Shown: positions 1 to 9,200 of the stretch, one piece after another
How positions within the stretch are numbered: position 1 is the first letter of the stretch
How the letters are laid out: every line of letters begins with the position of its first letter
DNA from: Bacteroidota bacterium
Lineage (GTDB): Bacteria > Bacteroidota > Bacteroidia > Cytophagales > Cytophagaceae
Reading direction: 5' to 3'
DNA length: 64,000 nucleotides
Assembly (NCBI GenBank): GCA_023428135.1
Contig: JAEYZG010000052.1
Span: forward strand, 1-64,000
Position numbers and translations under genes: made by a program
The notes under the pieces: generated by a model
Databases searched by the model: none
Seen by the model: only the letters and a program-made list of their open reading frames with translations
What the model was told of the DNA's origin: nothing

Positions 1-341
1 TTACTTCTGGGTACTATACATTTGGATACATTCCTTTTGATGAGTCTGTATTTGGAGTACTCTCTAATAAAATGGATGGGAGCATTTATCCTGTAAAAGG
101 GCAAAAGATAAACTTCAGATTTTTGGAGCAATATAAAGATGCAGGATCTTTAAAGTACAAGATCTACTCCAACCCTTCAGAACTTAAAGACGAAGGAATA
201 ATTACTACAAGTTATGGCTATAACTATGAAAGCATAGAGTTACAAACTTTAGGTCTGAGTGATGGAAAGTTATACATACTTGAGGTGACAGATGAAAAGA
301 ATAGAAAGTCTTACTTGAAGTTTGAGTTTAAGAATAATTAA
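1..341 (+). CDS. Giant beta-helix surface protein, 3' fragment (5' end outside window)
   Basis: This is the last ~112 codons of a gene cut by the left edge; the frame is open from base 3 to the TAA at 339-341. The translation matches the C-terminus of the protein at 583-5139 almost residue for residue: I count five amino-acid differences and roughly 25 base differences over 340 nt. It is therefore the tail of a recently duplicated paralog. The region is a conserved C-terminal domain rich in Tyr/Lys beta-strands (start TSGYYTFGYIPF, end SYLKFEFKNN), which may serve as an anchoring or secretion domain; that role is inference. It is not the usual YPNP-type T9SS tail. An internal Met at 72 opens an apparent 89-aa reading frame, but the upstream codons are homologous coding sequence, so 72 is not the real start. 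Confidence 0.85.
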   Translation, partial: TSGYYTFGYIPFDESVFGVLSNKMDGSIYPVKGQKINFRFLEQYKDAGSLKYKIYSNPSELKDEGIITTSYGYNYESIELQTLGLSDGKLYILEVTDEKNRKSYLKFEFKNN

Positions 342-582
342 AAGTTTTTGAATTAAGCAAATGAGTGGTTTAGTCTTCGCGATTTCTTGCTATAGTAAAT
401 AAAAAAGTATAGAAATTTGCTGAAAATATTACATCATATAATCATGATTTCTGAAAAGTTGGTTTTAGAAATTAAATATTAATCCATAATTTTAGATAAG
501 ATAAATACTGTGTTTTTTTTTAGCTGAATACTGTATTTTTAAAGAGTAAAAGTTTTTTTTTATTACGACGAGTATCAATTAA

Positions 583-3500
583 ATGTTACCCTGGGCTTTT
601 TTTCTAAAGAGGATACTATTCCTGCTTTCGTTGGTTTTGTTCTCTAATGTTTTATTAGCAGGCAACTTTACCTGGAAAAACGATGCTGCCAGTTCAGAAT
701 GGGAAGATCCGTTAAACTGGAGTGGTACTGGTGTTCCTGTTAATGGAAGTAATCAGGTTGTATTTACATCTGCGGATAATATAACAATTGTAAGTTCTAC
801 AAATGCTCCTGTACTTAATTCAAATCAGACAATAGGAGCGTTTATTATTTCTTCAGGAAGTTTAACAATAAATGTCGGTAATACTCTTACGACAGGCTCC
901 GCATCTATTGCCGCAGAAACTACTTTAAACGGCAATGGAATGCTTGATATTGGAGGTTCTGTGACAGTTAATGCTTCAATTGGAAGTAATTCTTCCGGAG
1001 CCACTATCAATTGTGGAATCAAGGGAAATATAGGAGCTCTGTTTCTTAAAAACTCAACTTTTAATGGCGTTACAATCTTCAAGGTTTCAATCAATGGAAA
1101 CTATTTTAATATTGGAGGAAATACGTTTAATGGAGTTACTACTTTTGAATCGGGAGGAAGTGCAGGACTCAGGTTATCTGATGTAGCAGTTGATCAGTTT
1201 AATAATGACCTTACTTTAATCTCAACAATAGGTTTAATTTATACTTCTTATAATTATAATACCGTTTATAATGGAAATATTGTTGTAAAATCTACATCTA
1301 CTAATGGTGTTTACTTTGGTAATTCAAGTGCTACAAGTACTGTTACATCCACTCTTGTTCCAACTAAAACTATTACGGCCCAGAGTTTTACTGGGGGGAC
1401 GCTGACTTTAAAAAATTTTATACAGCAAGGTTCATCTATTCCGCAAAGCATAACTTTAGGGGGAACAACAGCAACGGTAGTCTTTGCCTCTGGAACTGGA
1501 GGAACTGGTCCATTAACCACATTCGATGCTTCGTTAATAGTAACTGCTCCTGGTATTGCATTCAACGGAGCAAATTTTAAAGAAGATGTTTCTTTTTATG
1601 CTTCCTATCCTACAACTTCGACAGGAGGAAATGTTTATCATAAAACCTCTTATTTTCATTATAGTCAGACAAATGTAAATAACCATTGGACATTAGGAGG
1701 TGTTAATGAGTATAAAGGTGATGCTACGTTTGTAAATAATAATGTTGGGATTATATACGTAGGAAACGGTACAGCAACTTTTGGAGGGGATGCTACTTTT
1801 GATAATAAATCAACAGGCTCCATAGTGCTTGCATATGCTAATACAGCTACTGTTAACTTCACCAATCCTCTTAAGAAAGCCAAGTTTATTGTAAGAGCTG
1901 CAAATGGAATGATAAAAATGGCTGACAATGGGGCTACAAATTTCTATTGCGATGTTGAAGTTAATTCAACAGGTGGTTCTATTTATTCAGTCTATTCAGG
2001 AACAGGGAAAGTTTATTTAAAAGATGGAAATTCTATTTCAGTGGGGGAATTGGGATTTTCACCAGGTGCATTAGGTTTTAAAAATTTTATTCAGGAAGGC
2101 TCTACACCACAAGAACTTTTATTGCCATGTGATGAAAATGATACTCGTTTATTTCTTCAGACTGGATGTGATTTTTCAGGAGATTTAACAGTTCAGGCTC
2201 CTCTTATTCTGCTACAAGGTGGGATATACAGAGGTACTACAGATATTTCCTTGTGTTTTCCTCGCTCAGGAAGTGTTCAAAGTATCAATTATGAAGCCAT
2301 TTTATTTAAAGGAGATACATATATCCGAAATAAAGGTACAGGTGATATGTCTTTAGGAAATTCCACATTCCCTGTAACTTTTGAAGGTAATACTTATTTT
2401 AATATTACAGGTACTGGGAGGATATACCTCTCCACAGGAGGAGCCTCAAGTTCTACCATCTTTTCTGGAACAGATAAAAAGGTCAGTGTAAATATTTCAT
2501 CTGCAAATAATGCAGTTGGTGGAACTTTTTATTTTGCATTGAATGGAACATGTGAGATACATTCTGACATCGAGTTGTCAAATAATGCTAATGCTTCAAT
2601 AGTTATAGGATCAACGAACGGAACTGTAACTTTGGCTGAAGGTAAGAAAATTAACATTCTTCCCGGAGCCTTTACTTTTGGAGCAATTTCTTTCGGTAAA
2701 TTTGAACAACTGGGTGATACTCCTCAAAATATCAATCTGGAAGGAAGTAGTTTAATAACCTTTTCTAATGGTACAATTTTTAATGGTGATTTAGCTTTGG
2801 TTTCCCCTCGAATATTGCTTTACGGAGGTTCTAAGTTTAAAGGCATTACTACTTTCGAAAAAACTTCTACAGTAACATATGATAACTGTAATGGAGGGAA
2901 CGAATTTCATAAAAATGTAACGTTCAAAAAAACCGGTTCACAAAGTTGGACTCTATGTCATTCAGGTGGAGGTGATCATTATTATGCTGATGTTACCTTT
3001 TGGAATGCTGCATCAGCAAACTTAATTGCATCAAGTGCTGGCACATCTCTGTATGACGGAAATATTCTATTTAAGAATACAGAGAATGGAGCTATTTTTA
3101 TTGGATGGAATGGTGGAATTGCTAATATGGCAGAGGGTAAGACTGTAAATGTTGAAGGGTTTAATTCGGGTTCACTTAATATAAGAAACCTGAATCAAAA
3201 GGATGCGAATACATCTCAAAATATAATTTTAAATCCAACTGGTACTGCCTTACTTAATTTTGCTGGAGGAACGGAATTTTGGGGAGATGTTACTGCATCT
3301 GCTCCGAATTTAGCTATTAGCGGAATTTTCAAGGGAACTGCAAGCTTTACAAAAACGGGTATTGGAGCTCATTCAGGTGGACCTACAGCATATTTTGAAA
3401 AGGAAGTAACTTTTACAAATACAGGTACTGGGGATTTTTTGATAGGAGGCACTGATTTTACATTTGTTGATAATGTGAATTTAAATAATAATAGTACTGG

Positions 3501-5139
3501 AAGAATTCTGGTTTCCAACTCTTCTAACCAAGTCACAAATTTTAATGGGATAGGAAAAGTTATAAAGGCTAAAAATCTTGTTGCAGGTGGCATATATATT
3601 GGTAATAGTGGAATATGTAATGTTAGCAGTAATCTGGAATTATCTAATTTATCTACTGGTGGAATTCACTTTGCAAGTGGTGTTGGTGGTCAGTTAAATT
3701 TAACAGCAACTAGTCATATTACAGCCTCAGATTTTAATAATGGAATACTAAATTTCAGAGGGACCAAACAAGTAGAAGGGGCTCCTGATATAAATCTTGA
3801 TTTGCAAAACGGTCGTCTTGTATTTGATGCTGGTAATGAATTATATAGTAATATAACAGTTTCATGTGGTTACTTTAATTTAAATGGATCAAAGTTCAAT
3901 GGTTCAGTTAATCTTACCTCAAATAATAATGCAGGAGGATTTGCTGTATCAAATGGAGGAAATACATTTTTCTCTGATCTGCAAATAACGAGCACTGGTA
4001 GTAATGGTATATTGTTAACTAACGTGAATGGTGATATTTATAAAGGAAATGTAACTATAAATAAAAACAGTGCTGGAGCTGTCCAGCTTGCAAGAACAGG
4101 AACTTCAGAGTTTTATGGGAATATTTCATATAATGTTATTTCCGGTCAGACTCCTGATGCCTTCGGCGCAAATGGAGGTATAAGCGCTTTTAAAGGTGAC
4201 ATAGCTCAAGCCATTTCAAGTAATTATTCTGTAATTCAATTTGCAGGCGGTGGAATAAAGATGGACAAGTTTTCAAGTAACCTAACCTTAAATGTTCCAT
4301 TAAATGTTACCGGTAACGTTACCTTTGTCAAAGGTAATATCATAGCTTCAGCAACCAATACTTTCTCATTCAATGGAGCATCACAAATAGTAACAGGTGC
4401 TTCAGATCAAAGCTATATTCAGGGAGTTGCCAGAAGATTCGCAAGTACTGCTTTTACATTCCCGATTGGTAATGGCGGCAAGTATATGCCTATTAGCATA
4501 TCTAAACCATCAGTAAATGAAGATATCCGGGTCGAAGCTTTTTTAGATACTCCTCCCAATGCCACTACTTTAAACAATACATTGTCAAGAATTAGTTCAT
4601 GTCAATACTGGGATGTACAAAGAGTTACAGGAAGCTCAAATATTTCATTAACTATACCATGGGCAAGCTCTGGTTGTGAAGGAATCAACAGCAGAGATAT
4701 AAGTGTAGCTCAGTATAAAAACAATGTATGGCAGTTTTTTGGAGCCAATAATAAAGTAACTGATGGATCAAATGGTTCTGTCACTTCCAATACTCCTTTT
4801 ACTTCTGGGTACTATACATTTGGTTACATTCCATTTGATGAATCTGTATTTGGAGTACTCTCCAATAAAATGGATGGGAGTATTTATCCTGTAAAAGGCC
4901 AAAAGATAAACTTTAGATTTTTAGAGCAATATAAAGACACAGGATCTTTAAAGTATAAGATATACTCCAACCCTTCAGAGCTTAAAGACGAAGGAACAAT
5001 TACTACAAGTTATGGTCATAACTATGAAAGCATAGAATTACAGACTTTAGGTCTGATTGATGGAAAGTTATATATACTTGAAGTGATAGATGAAAAGAAT
5101 AGAAAGTCTTACCTGAAGTTTGAGTTTAAGAATAATTAG
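583..5139 (+). CDS. Giant secreted beta-helix repeat protein (adhesin-like), 1518 aa
   Basis: A 1518-aa exported protein. Residues 1-26 form a signal peptide (charged start, hydrophobic core, cleavage near LLAG). Mature residues begin with a Trp-rich motif (NFTWKNDAASSEWEDPLNWSG) seen at the N-terminus of many Bacteroidota autotransporter-like beta-helix proteins. The body is Asn/Gly/Thr/Ser-rich with short strands, as in a right-handed beta-helix. Five long units of about 160-220 aa are marked by a recurring xxNFIQxG-xxPQxIxL motif near residues 276, 499, 704, 867 and 1058. The last ~110 residues form a domain shared with both paralogs in the window. The role is inferred to be a surface adhesin or matrix protein; no catalytic motif is visible. 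It is the first gene of a run that continues 14 nt downstream with a Skp-like chaperone, and the preceding 241 nt are AT-rich with long T-tracts and probably hold the promoter. Confidence 0.85.
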   Translation: MLPWAFFLKRILFLLSLVLFSNVLLAGNFTWKNDAASSEWEDPLNWSGTGVPVNGSNQVVFTSADNITIVSSTNAPVLNSNQTIGAFIISSGSLTINVGNTLTTGSASIAAETTLNGNGMLDIGGSVTVNASIGSNSSGATINCGIKGNIGALFLKNSTFNGVTIFKVSINGNYFNIGGNTFNGVTTFESGGSAGLRLSDVAVDQFNNDLTLISTIGLIYTSYNYNTVYNGNIVVKSTSTNGVYFGNSSATSTVTSTLVPTKTITAQSFTGGTLTLKNFIQQGSSIPQSITLGGTTATVVFASGTGGTGPLTTFDASLIVTAPGIAFNGANFKEDVSFYASYPTTSTGGNVYHKTSYFHYSQTNVNNHWTLGGVNEYKGDATFVNNNVGIIYVGNGTATFGGDATFDNKSTGSIVLAYANTATVNFTNPLKKAKFIVRAANGMIKMADNGATNFYCDVEVNSTGGSIYSVYSGTGKVYLKDGNSISVGELGFSPGALGFKNFIQEGSTPQELLLPCDENDTRLFLQTGCDFSGDLTVQAPLILLQGGIYRGTTDISLCFPRSGSVQSINYEAILFKGDTYIRNKGTGDMSLGNSTFPVTFEGNTYFNITGTGRIYLSTGGASSSTIFSGTDKKVSVNISSANNAVGGTFYFALNGTCEIHSDIELSNNANASIVIGSTNGTVTLAEGKKINILPGAFTFGAISFGKFEQLGDTPQNINLEGSSLITFSNGTIFNGDLALVSPRILLYGGSKFKGITTFEKTSTVTYDNCNGGNEFHKNVTFKKTGSQSWTLCHSGGGDHYYADVTFWNAASANLIASSAGTSLYDGNILFKNTENGAIFIGWNGGIANMAEGKTVNVEGFNSGSLNIRNLNQKDANTSQNIILNPTGTALLNFAGGTEFWGDVTASAPNLAISGIFKGTASFTKTGIGAHSGGPTAYFEKEVTFTNTGTGDFLIGGTDFTFVDNVNLNNNSTGRILVSNSSNQVTNFNGIGKVIKAKNLVAGGIYIGNSGICNVSSNLELSNLSTGGIHFASGVGGQLNLTATSHITASDFNNGILNFRGTKQVEGAPDINLDLQNGRLVFDAGNELYSNITVSCGYFNLNGSKFNGSVNLTSNNNAGGFAVSNGGNTFFSDLQITSTGSNGILLTNVNGDIYKGNVTINKNSAGAVQLARTGTSEFYGNISYNVISGQTPDAFGANGGISAFKGDIAQAISSNYSVIQFAGGGIKMDKFSSNLTLNVPLNVTGNVTFVKGNIIASATNTFSFNGASQIVTGASDQSYIQGVARRFASTAFTFPIGNGGKYMPISISKPSVNEDIRVEAFLDTPPNATTLNNTLSRISSCQYWDVQRVTGSSNISLTIPWASSGCEGINSRDISVAQYKNNVWQFFGANNKVTDGSNGSVTSNTPFTSGYYTFGYIPFDESVFGVLSNKMDGSIYPVKGQKINFRFLEQYKDTGSLKYKIYSNPSELKDEGTITTSYGHNYESIELQTLGLIDGKLYILEVIDEKNRKSYLKFEFKNN

Positions 5140-5153
5140 ATTGTAGAGAAAAA

Positions 5154-5675
5154 ATGAATAAGATTATTAGTATTGGCATCATCGTGTTGGCAGTGGCAGG
5201 CCTTTTTGTTTACACATATATAACTGTGCCAAAGATTGCTTATGTAAATATAGATGTGGTGTATGAAGAATTTACATTAAAAAAAGAGCTTGAGAAGAAA
5301 CTTCAGAATGTAGAGAGAGAAAGAAACCTTCAGCTTGACAGCCTTAAAACAGAGTTACAGATTTTGTCAACAAAGATAGAAGCTGAAAGAGGTAAAAACC
5401 TTGATAACCTAAGCACCTTTCATGTAAAAAAGGAAAGATACCTGCAGAAGGAAGATGAGTTTATGAAAGCAAATCAGGCTCTTGCTGATGAATACAGGGC
5501 TCAGATCTGGAAACAGCTTAAGCAGTATATTAAAGACTATAGCAAAAACAAAGGTTATGACTTTATCTATGGAGTAGATGATGGATATAATTTTATTTAT
5601 GTCAATGAATCAGATGATATAACAGATAAATTGAAGGAGTTTGTGAACAATAAATACAATGGATCATCCAAATGA
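5154..5675 (+). CDS. OmpH/Skp-like periplasmic chaperone
   Basis: A 173-aa protein with an N-terminal hydrophobic segment (residues 3-24) acting as signal or anchor, followed by the family-typical strand KIAYVNIDVVYEEF, in which Skp/OmpH proteins start their small body domain. A long charged Lys/Glu/Gln coiled coil follows (about residues 42-125), then a short C-terminal strand region (YDFIYGVDDGYNFIYVN) that closes the body domain. Skp trimers hold unfolded outer-membrane or secreted proteins in the periplasm. The copy sits 14 nt after a 1518-aa exported protein and overlaps the next gene by 4 nt, so a dedicated role in handling the giant proteins of this locus is a reasonable inference. Family assignment is fairly sure; client identity is not. 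Confidence 0.8.
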   Translation: MNKIISIGIIVLAVAGLFVYTYITVPKIAYVNIDVVYEEFTLKKELEKKLQNVERERNLQLDSLKTELQILSTKIEAERGKNLDNLSTFHVKKERYLQKEDEFMKANQALADEYRAQIWKQLKQYIKDYSKNKGYDFIYGVDDGYNFIYVNESDDITDKLKEFVNNKYNGSSK

Positions 5676-6271
5676 AAGTTCCTTATTTATTCTTATTAGT
5701 CTTTTTGTTTATCAGTTGTACGGAATCAGATAAGATACTGAGTGAAAAGGAATTTATTGAATGGGTGGAGGATGAGGATAATGGATTGACTATGGTGAAG
5801 GAGTTTGATGATTTTATATTCACACTGCAGTATAGACCTGCAGAATACATAGTCGCAAAGGAGTGCATCAGTAAAGACTGTTCTCCGGAGGAGATACAAA
5901 CGCGTAAATCTGAACTTGAAGAGCTATATCATTTTAATCTGAAGATAACAGCAAAAGATACGAAGGAAGAAATGCTTAAAAAGAACATCTCCAGTCCGGA
6001 AGAATATTTTGGAAGAATAGAGTATTTTACGAGTCATGCAGAAAATGATTTAAAATTATATACTTCTACGGACACGATAGATTGTGGGTTATATCATTTT
6101 GAAAGATCTTACAACATGGCGCCTTTCTCCAATATGGTTGTAGGATTTGAAAGGGATAGTATAGCAATAGAAGACCTTACTTTTTCATTTGATGAGAGAG
6201 TCCTCGGAATAGGAAAAATAAATTTTAAGATAGAGCAGGAAACTTTGAAGAAGCTTCCTTCAATAAAGTAA
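5672..6271 (+). CDS. Small lipoprotein of unknown function
   Basis: A 199-aa protein with a clear lipoprotein signal: short basic start, hydrophobic run and lipobox FISC with Cys16 as the predicted lipidated residue. The mature part is acidic and shows no domain I recognise. The start codon overlaps the stop of the Skp-like gene (ATGA), so the two are translationally coupled, and the gene ends 16 nt before the 1856-aa RHS-companion gene. The position suggests an envelope factor for the giant secreted proteins, but the sequence shows no direct evidence of function. Confidence 0.75.
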   Translation: MKVPYLFLLVFLFISCTESDKILSEKEFIEWVEDEDNGLTMVKEFDDFIFTLQYRPAEYIVAKECISKDCSPEEIQTRKSELEELYHFNLKITAKDTKEEMLKKNISSPEEYFGRIEYFTSHAENDLKLYTSTDTIDCGLYHFERSYNMAPFSNMVVGFERDSIAIEDLTFSFDERVLGIGKINFKIEQETLKKLPSIK

Positions 6272-6287
6272 TTTTTGAAAGTATTGA

Positions 6288-9200
6288 ATGACGCAATATA
6301 ATATACCAATGAAGATAAGAGTTTTTAAGTTTATCGCACTTTTTCTCGCAGTCAACTTTTTGGCACAAGTAGTATTCCCGACAGTAGCTTTTGCACTTAC
6401 CGGAGGTCCTAGCCAACCTGAAGTAGAAAGTTTTGAACCGATTGGTACTTCAGAAATGGTTGATGTTTTTTCAGGAGACTTTGTTTACAACATTCCATTG
6501 CTAAATGTTGGAAACTATCCTATAAATATAAGCTACCATTCAGGAGTATCAATGGATCAGGAAGCGAGCTGGGTTGGCCTCGGCTGGAATATTAATCCTG
6601 GAGTTATTAATAGGAATATGAGAGGGCTGCCGGATGATTTTAATGGAAATGGGACGAATGGAGATTTTATAACAAAGAAGTTCAATATTAAGCCCAATAG
6701 AACATATGGTATTACTGGTATGATTTCTCCCGAAGCCCTTCAGTTTAATTTTTTAAGTATTGGTTTGGGCATGGGAATCAGCTTTAACAATTATAGGGGA
6801 TTTGCAATGGAGTCTACCCAACACATCGGCATTAGTGCTGCTGGAGGGAACAAGGGTGAGAATACTGCATCTCTTGGATTAAATGTTTCCACCAATAGTC
6901 AGGAGGGGATGACTATTGAGCCTACTGTTTCTTTTGAACGTAGGGTAATGTCAAGCTATGATAGAGACCAACATTTGGGACCAAAAGTTGGAGCCTCATT
7001 TAATTCAAGGGCTGGTCTAACTGCGTTGACTTTGAAAAGATTAGGTTATACTACTAACCAATATGGAGAAGTAATGCAGCAATTTTTGTCTAAAAATGGC
7101 GGTAGTTCAATATCTTTTGTTTCACCTACATATATTACTCCTTCCACTCTTCCCATGCAAAACACCTCTGTTACGCTTAATTTAAGTTATGGAGCTACAG
7201 CTTTTGGTACTGACTTTTTGCTTGCTTTTTCAGGCTATTATTCTGAACAAAAGCTAAGGACCAATGAAATGAAGTACAGATCTTATGGATATATGAATTC
7301 TGATCAATATAAGACAGTAGGAGCTTTACTGGATTTTAACAGAGAAAAAGATGTTTCCTTTACAAAAAATACTCCTGCCCTTCCGGTAACTAATTTTACT
7401 TATGATATTTATTCTGTGTCAGGTCAGGGAATAGGGGGGATGTATAGACCATATAGAAATGATGTAGGTACTGTACATGATAGTTTTAATAATAACGGCA
7501 GTGACAGCTATTCGCTTGGAGTAGAATTTGGAGGTGGATGGGTCGCAAGTTTTGGTTTGGATCCAAGGGTTGTACTTTCAAATACAACAACATCAAAATG
7601 GTTTAATGCATTAACCAAAAAGTTAAAGTTTCAAGGCAAAGAGGATCAGCCTGATAATATGTATTATGAACCATATTATTTCAAACAGGCAGGAGAAAAG
7701 GCTGTAGATTCAGAATTTGAACTTGAAGAATCATTCTTTAACAAAATTGGAGGCTTTGATGCAGTAAGAACTGATTTAAAATCAGGTGGCGGTTTTGAAG
7801 TAAATACGGAGAATCATTTCAAATCGGTGAATGGGAATACAATTCCAATATCAGATGTAATTAATCGTAATAAAAGACAAAAAAGAAATGAGTCAATTTC
7901 TGTATTGACATTCAAAGAAGCTCGTGATTTTGCTGTCAGAAAATCTTTATATTCTGAAACAGCTCCTGAAAAAGCTGTCTACAAAGGGAAGGACCATCAT
8001 ATAGCAGAAATGACTACTGTAAATGCTCAGGGAATGCGATATGTGTATGGAATTCCAGCTTATAATAATTTGCAAAGAGAAGTTTCCTTTAGCACTGGTG
8101 AAAGCCCTAAAAGAGGACAATTGGCTGTTGATTATTCTACAGGTCTTGTTACTTATTCGACTGATGGTAGTTCAGACAATTCAATTTCAAATGAAAGAGG
8201 GATAGATAACTATTATCAGATGAATGAAACTCCTGCCTATGCTCATAGTTATCTTTTAACCTCAGTACTTTCACCTGATTATGTAGACAATGACAAAATT
8301 CCGGGCCCATCTGAAACTGATATGGGTACATACACACTATTTAACTATGAAAAAGTTTCAGATTATAATTGGAGGATACCAGTTGGTGAGAAAAAAGCCA
8401 ACAGTGAGGAGGGCCTTTCGTCTTTGACAAGCGATGATCATGCGAACTATGTTTATGGAACAAAAGAAGTATGGTACCTTAAATCAATCGAGGATAAAAA
8501 TTTCATCGCTGAGTTTTTTACTGGAGAAAGGGAAGATGGATTAGGTGTTGTAGATGAAGATGGTAAAATAAACCCGAACAAAAAATTAAAGTATTTAAAA
8601 GAGATAAAACTTTATAACAAAAATGATCGGACTACTCCAATAAAGACAGTTCATTTCGTTTATGATTATTCTCTTTGCGGCAATCTGCCCAACAACAGCG
8701 GTATCGGTATTGATGAAAACGGAAGAAAAGAAGGACAGTCGGGATATGATCCAGCTAAAAATATTAATGCTAAGAAAGGTAAGCTGACTCTTAAGAGGAT
8801 TTATTTTACTTATAAAGATTCTAAAAAGGCCAAGTTTAGTCCGTATGATTTCACCTATCATTCGGTTAACCCGGATTATCATATAAAGATGTATGATCGT
8901 TGGGGTAATTTTAAACAGTTACCCAATCTTAGTAATCTACCCGCTGTTAGTTATGATTATCGAAGCAATGCAAATTTTCCTTATACGGAACAAGACAAGG
9001 TTACTGCAGATAAAAATGCATCTGCCTGGAATTTAACAGATATAGCTTTGCCTTCTGGTGGGTCTATTAAAGTTAAATATGAATCTGATGACTATGCTTA
9101 TGTCCAGGATAAGGAGGCCATGCAAATGTTCAAGGTTGCCGGAGTCGCTCAAAACATAAGTGAAAATGTTGAGGATATTCACGAGCATTTGTATAAAAGA

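Noticed and set aside
342..582. Promoter of the giant-protein operon with Bacteroidota -33/-7 boxes
   Set aside because: Only partial matches with wrong spacing were found in this AT-rich stretch, not enough to mark a site.
4800..5139. T9SS sorting domain on the giant beta-helix proteins
   Set aside because: The C-terminal domain lacks the YPNP motif and the final GxYxxxxxxxxxxxxxKxxxx pattern found in the four true T9SS cargo proteins of this window.
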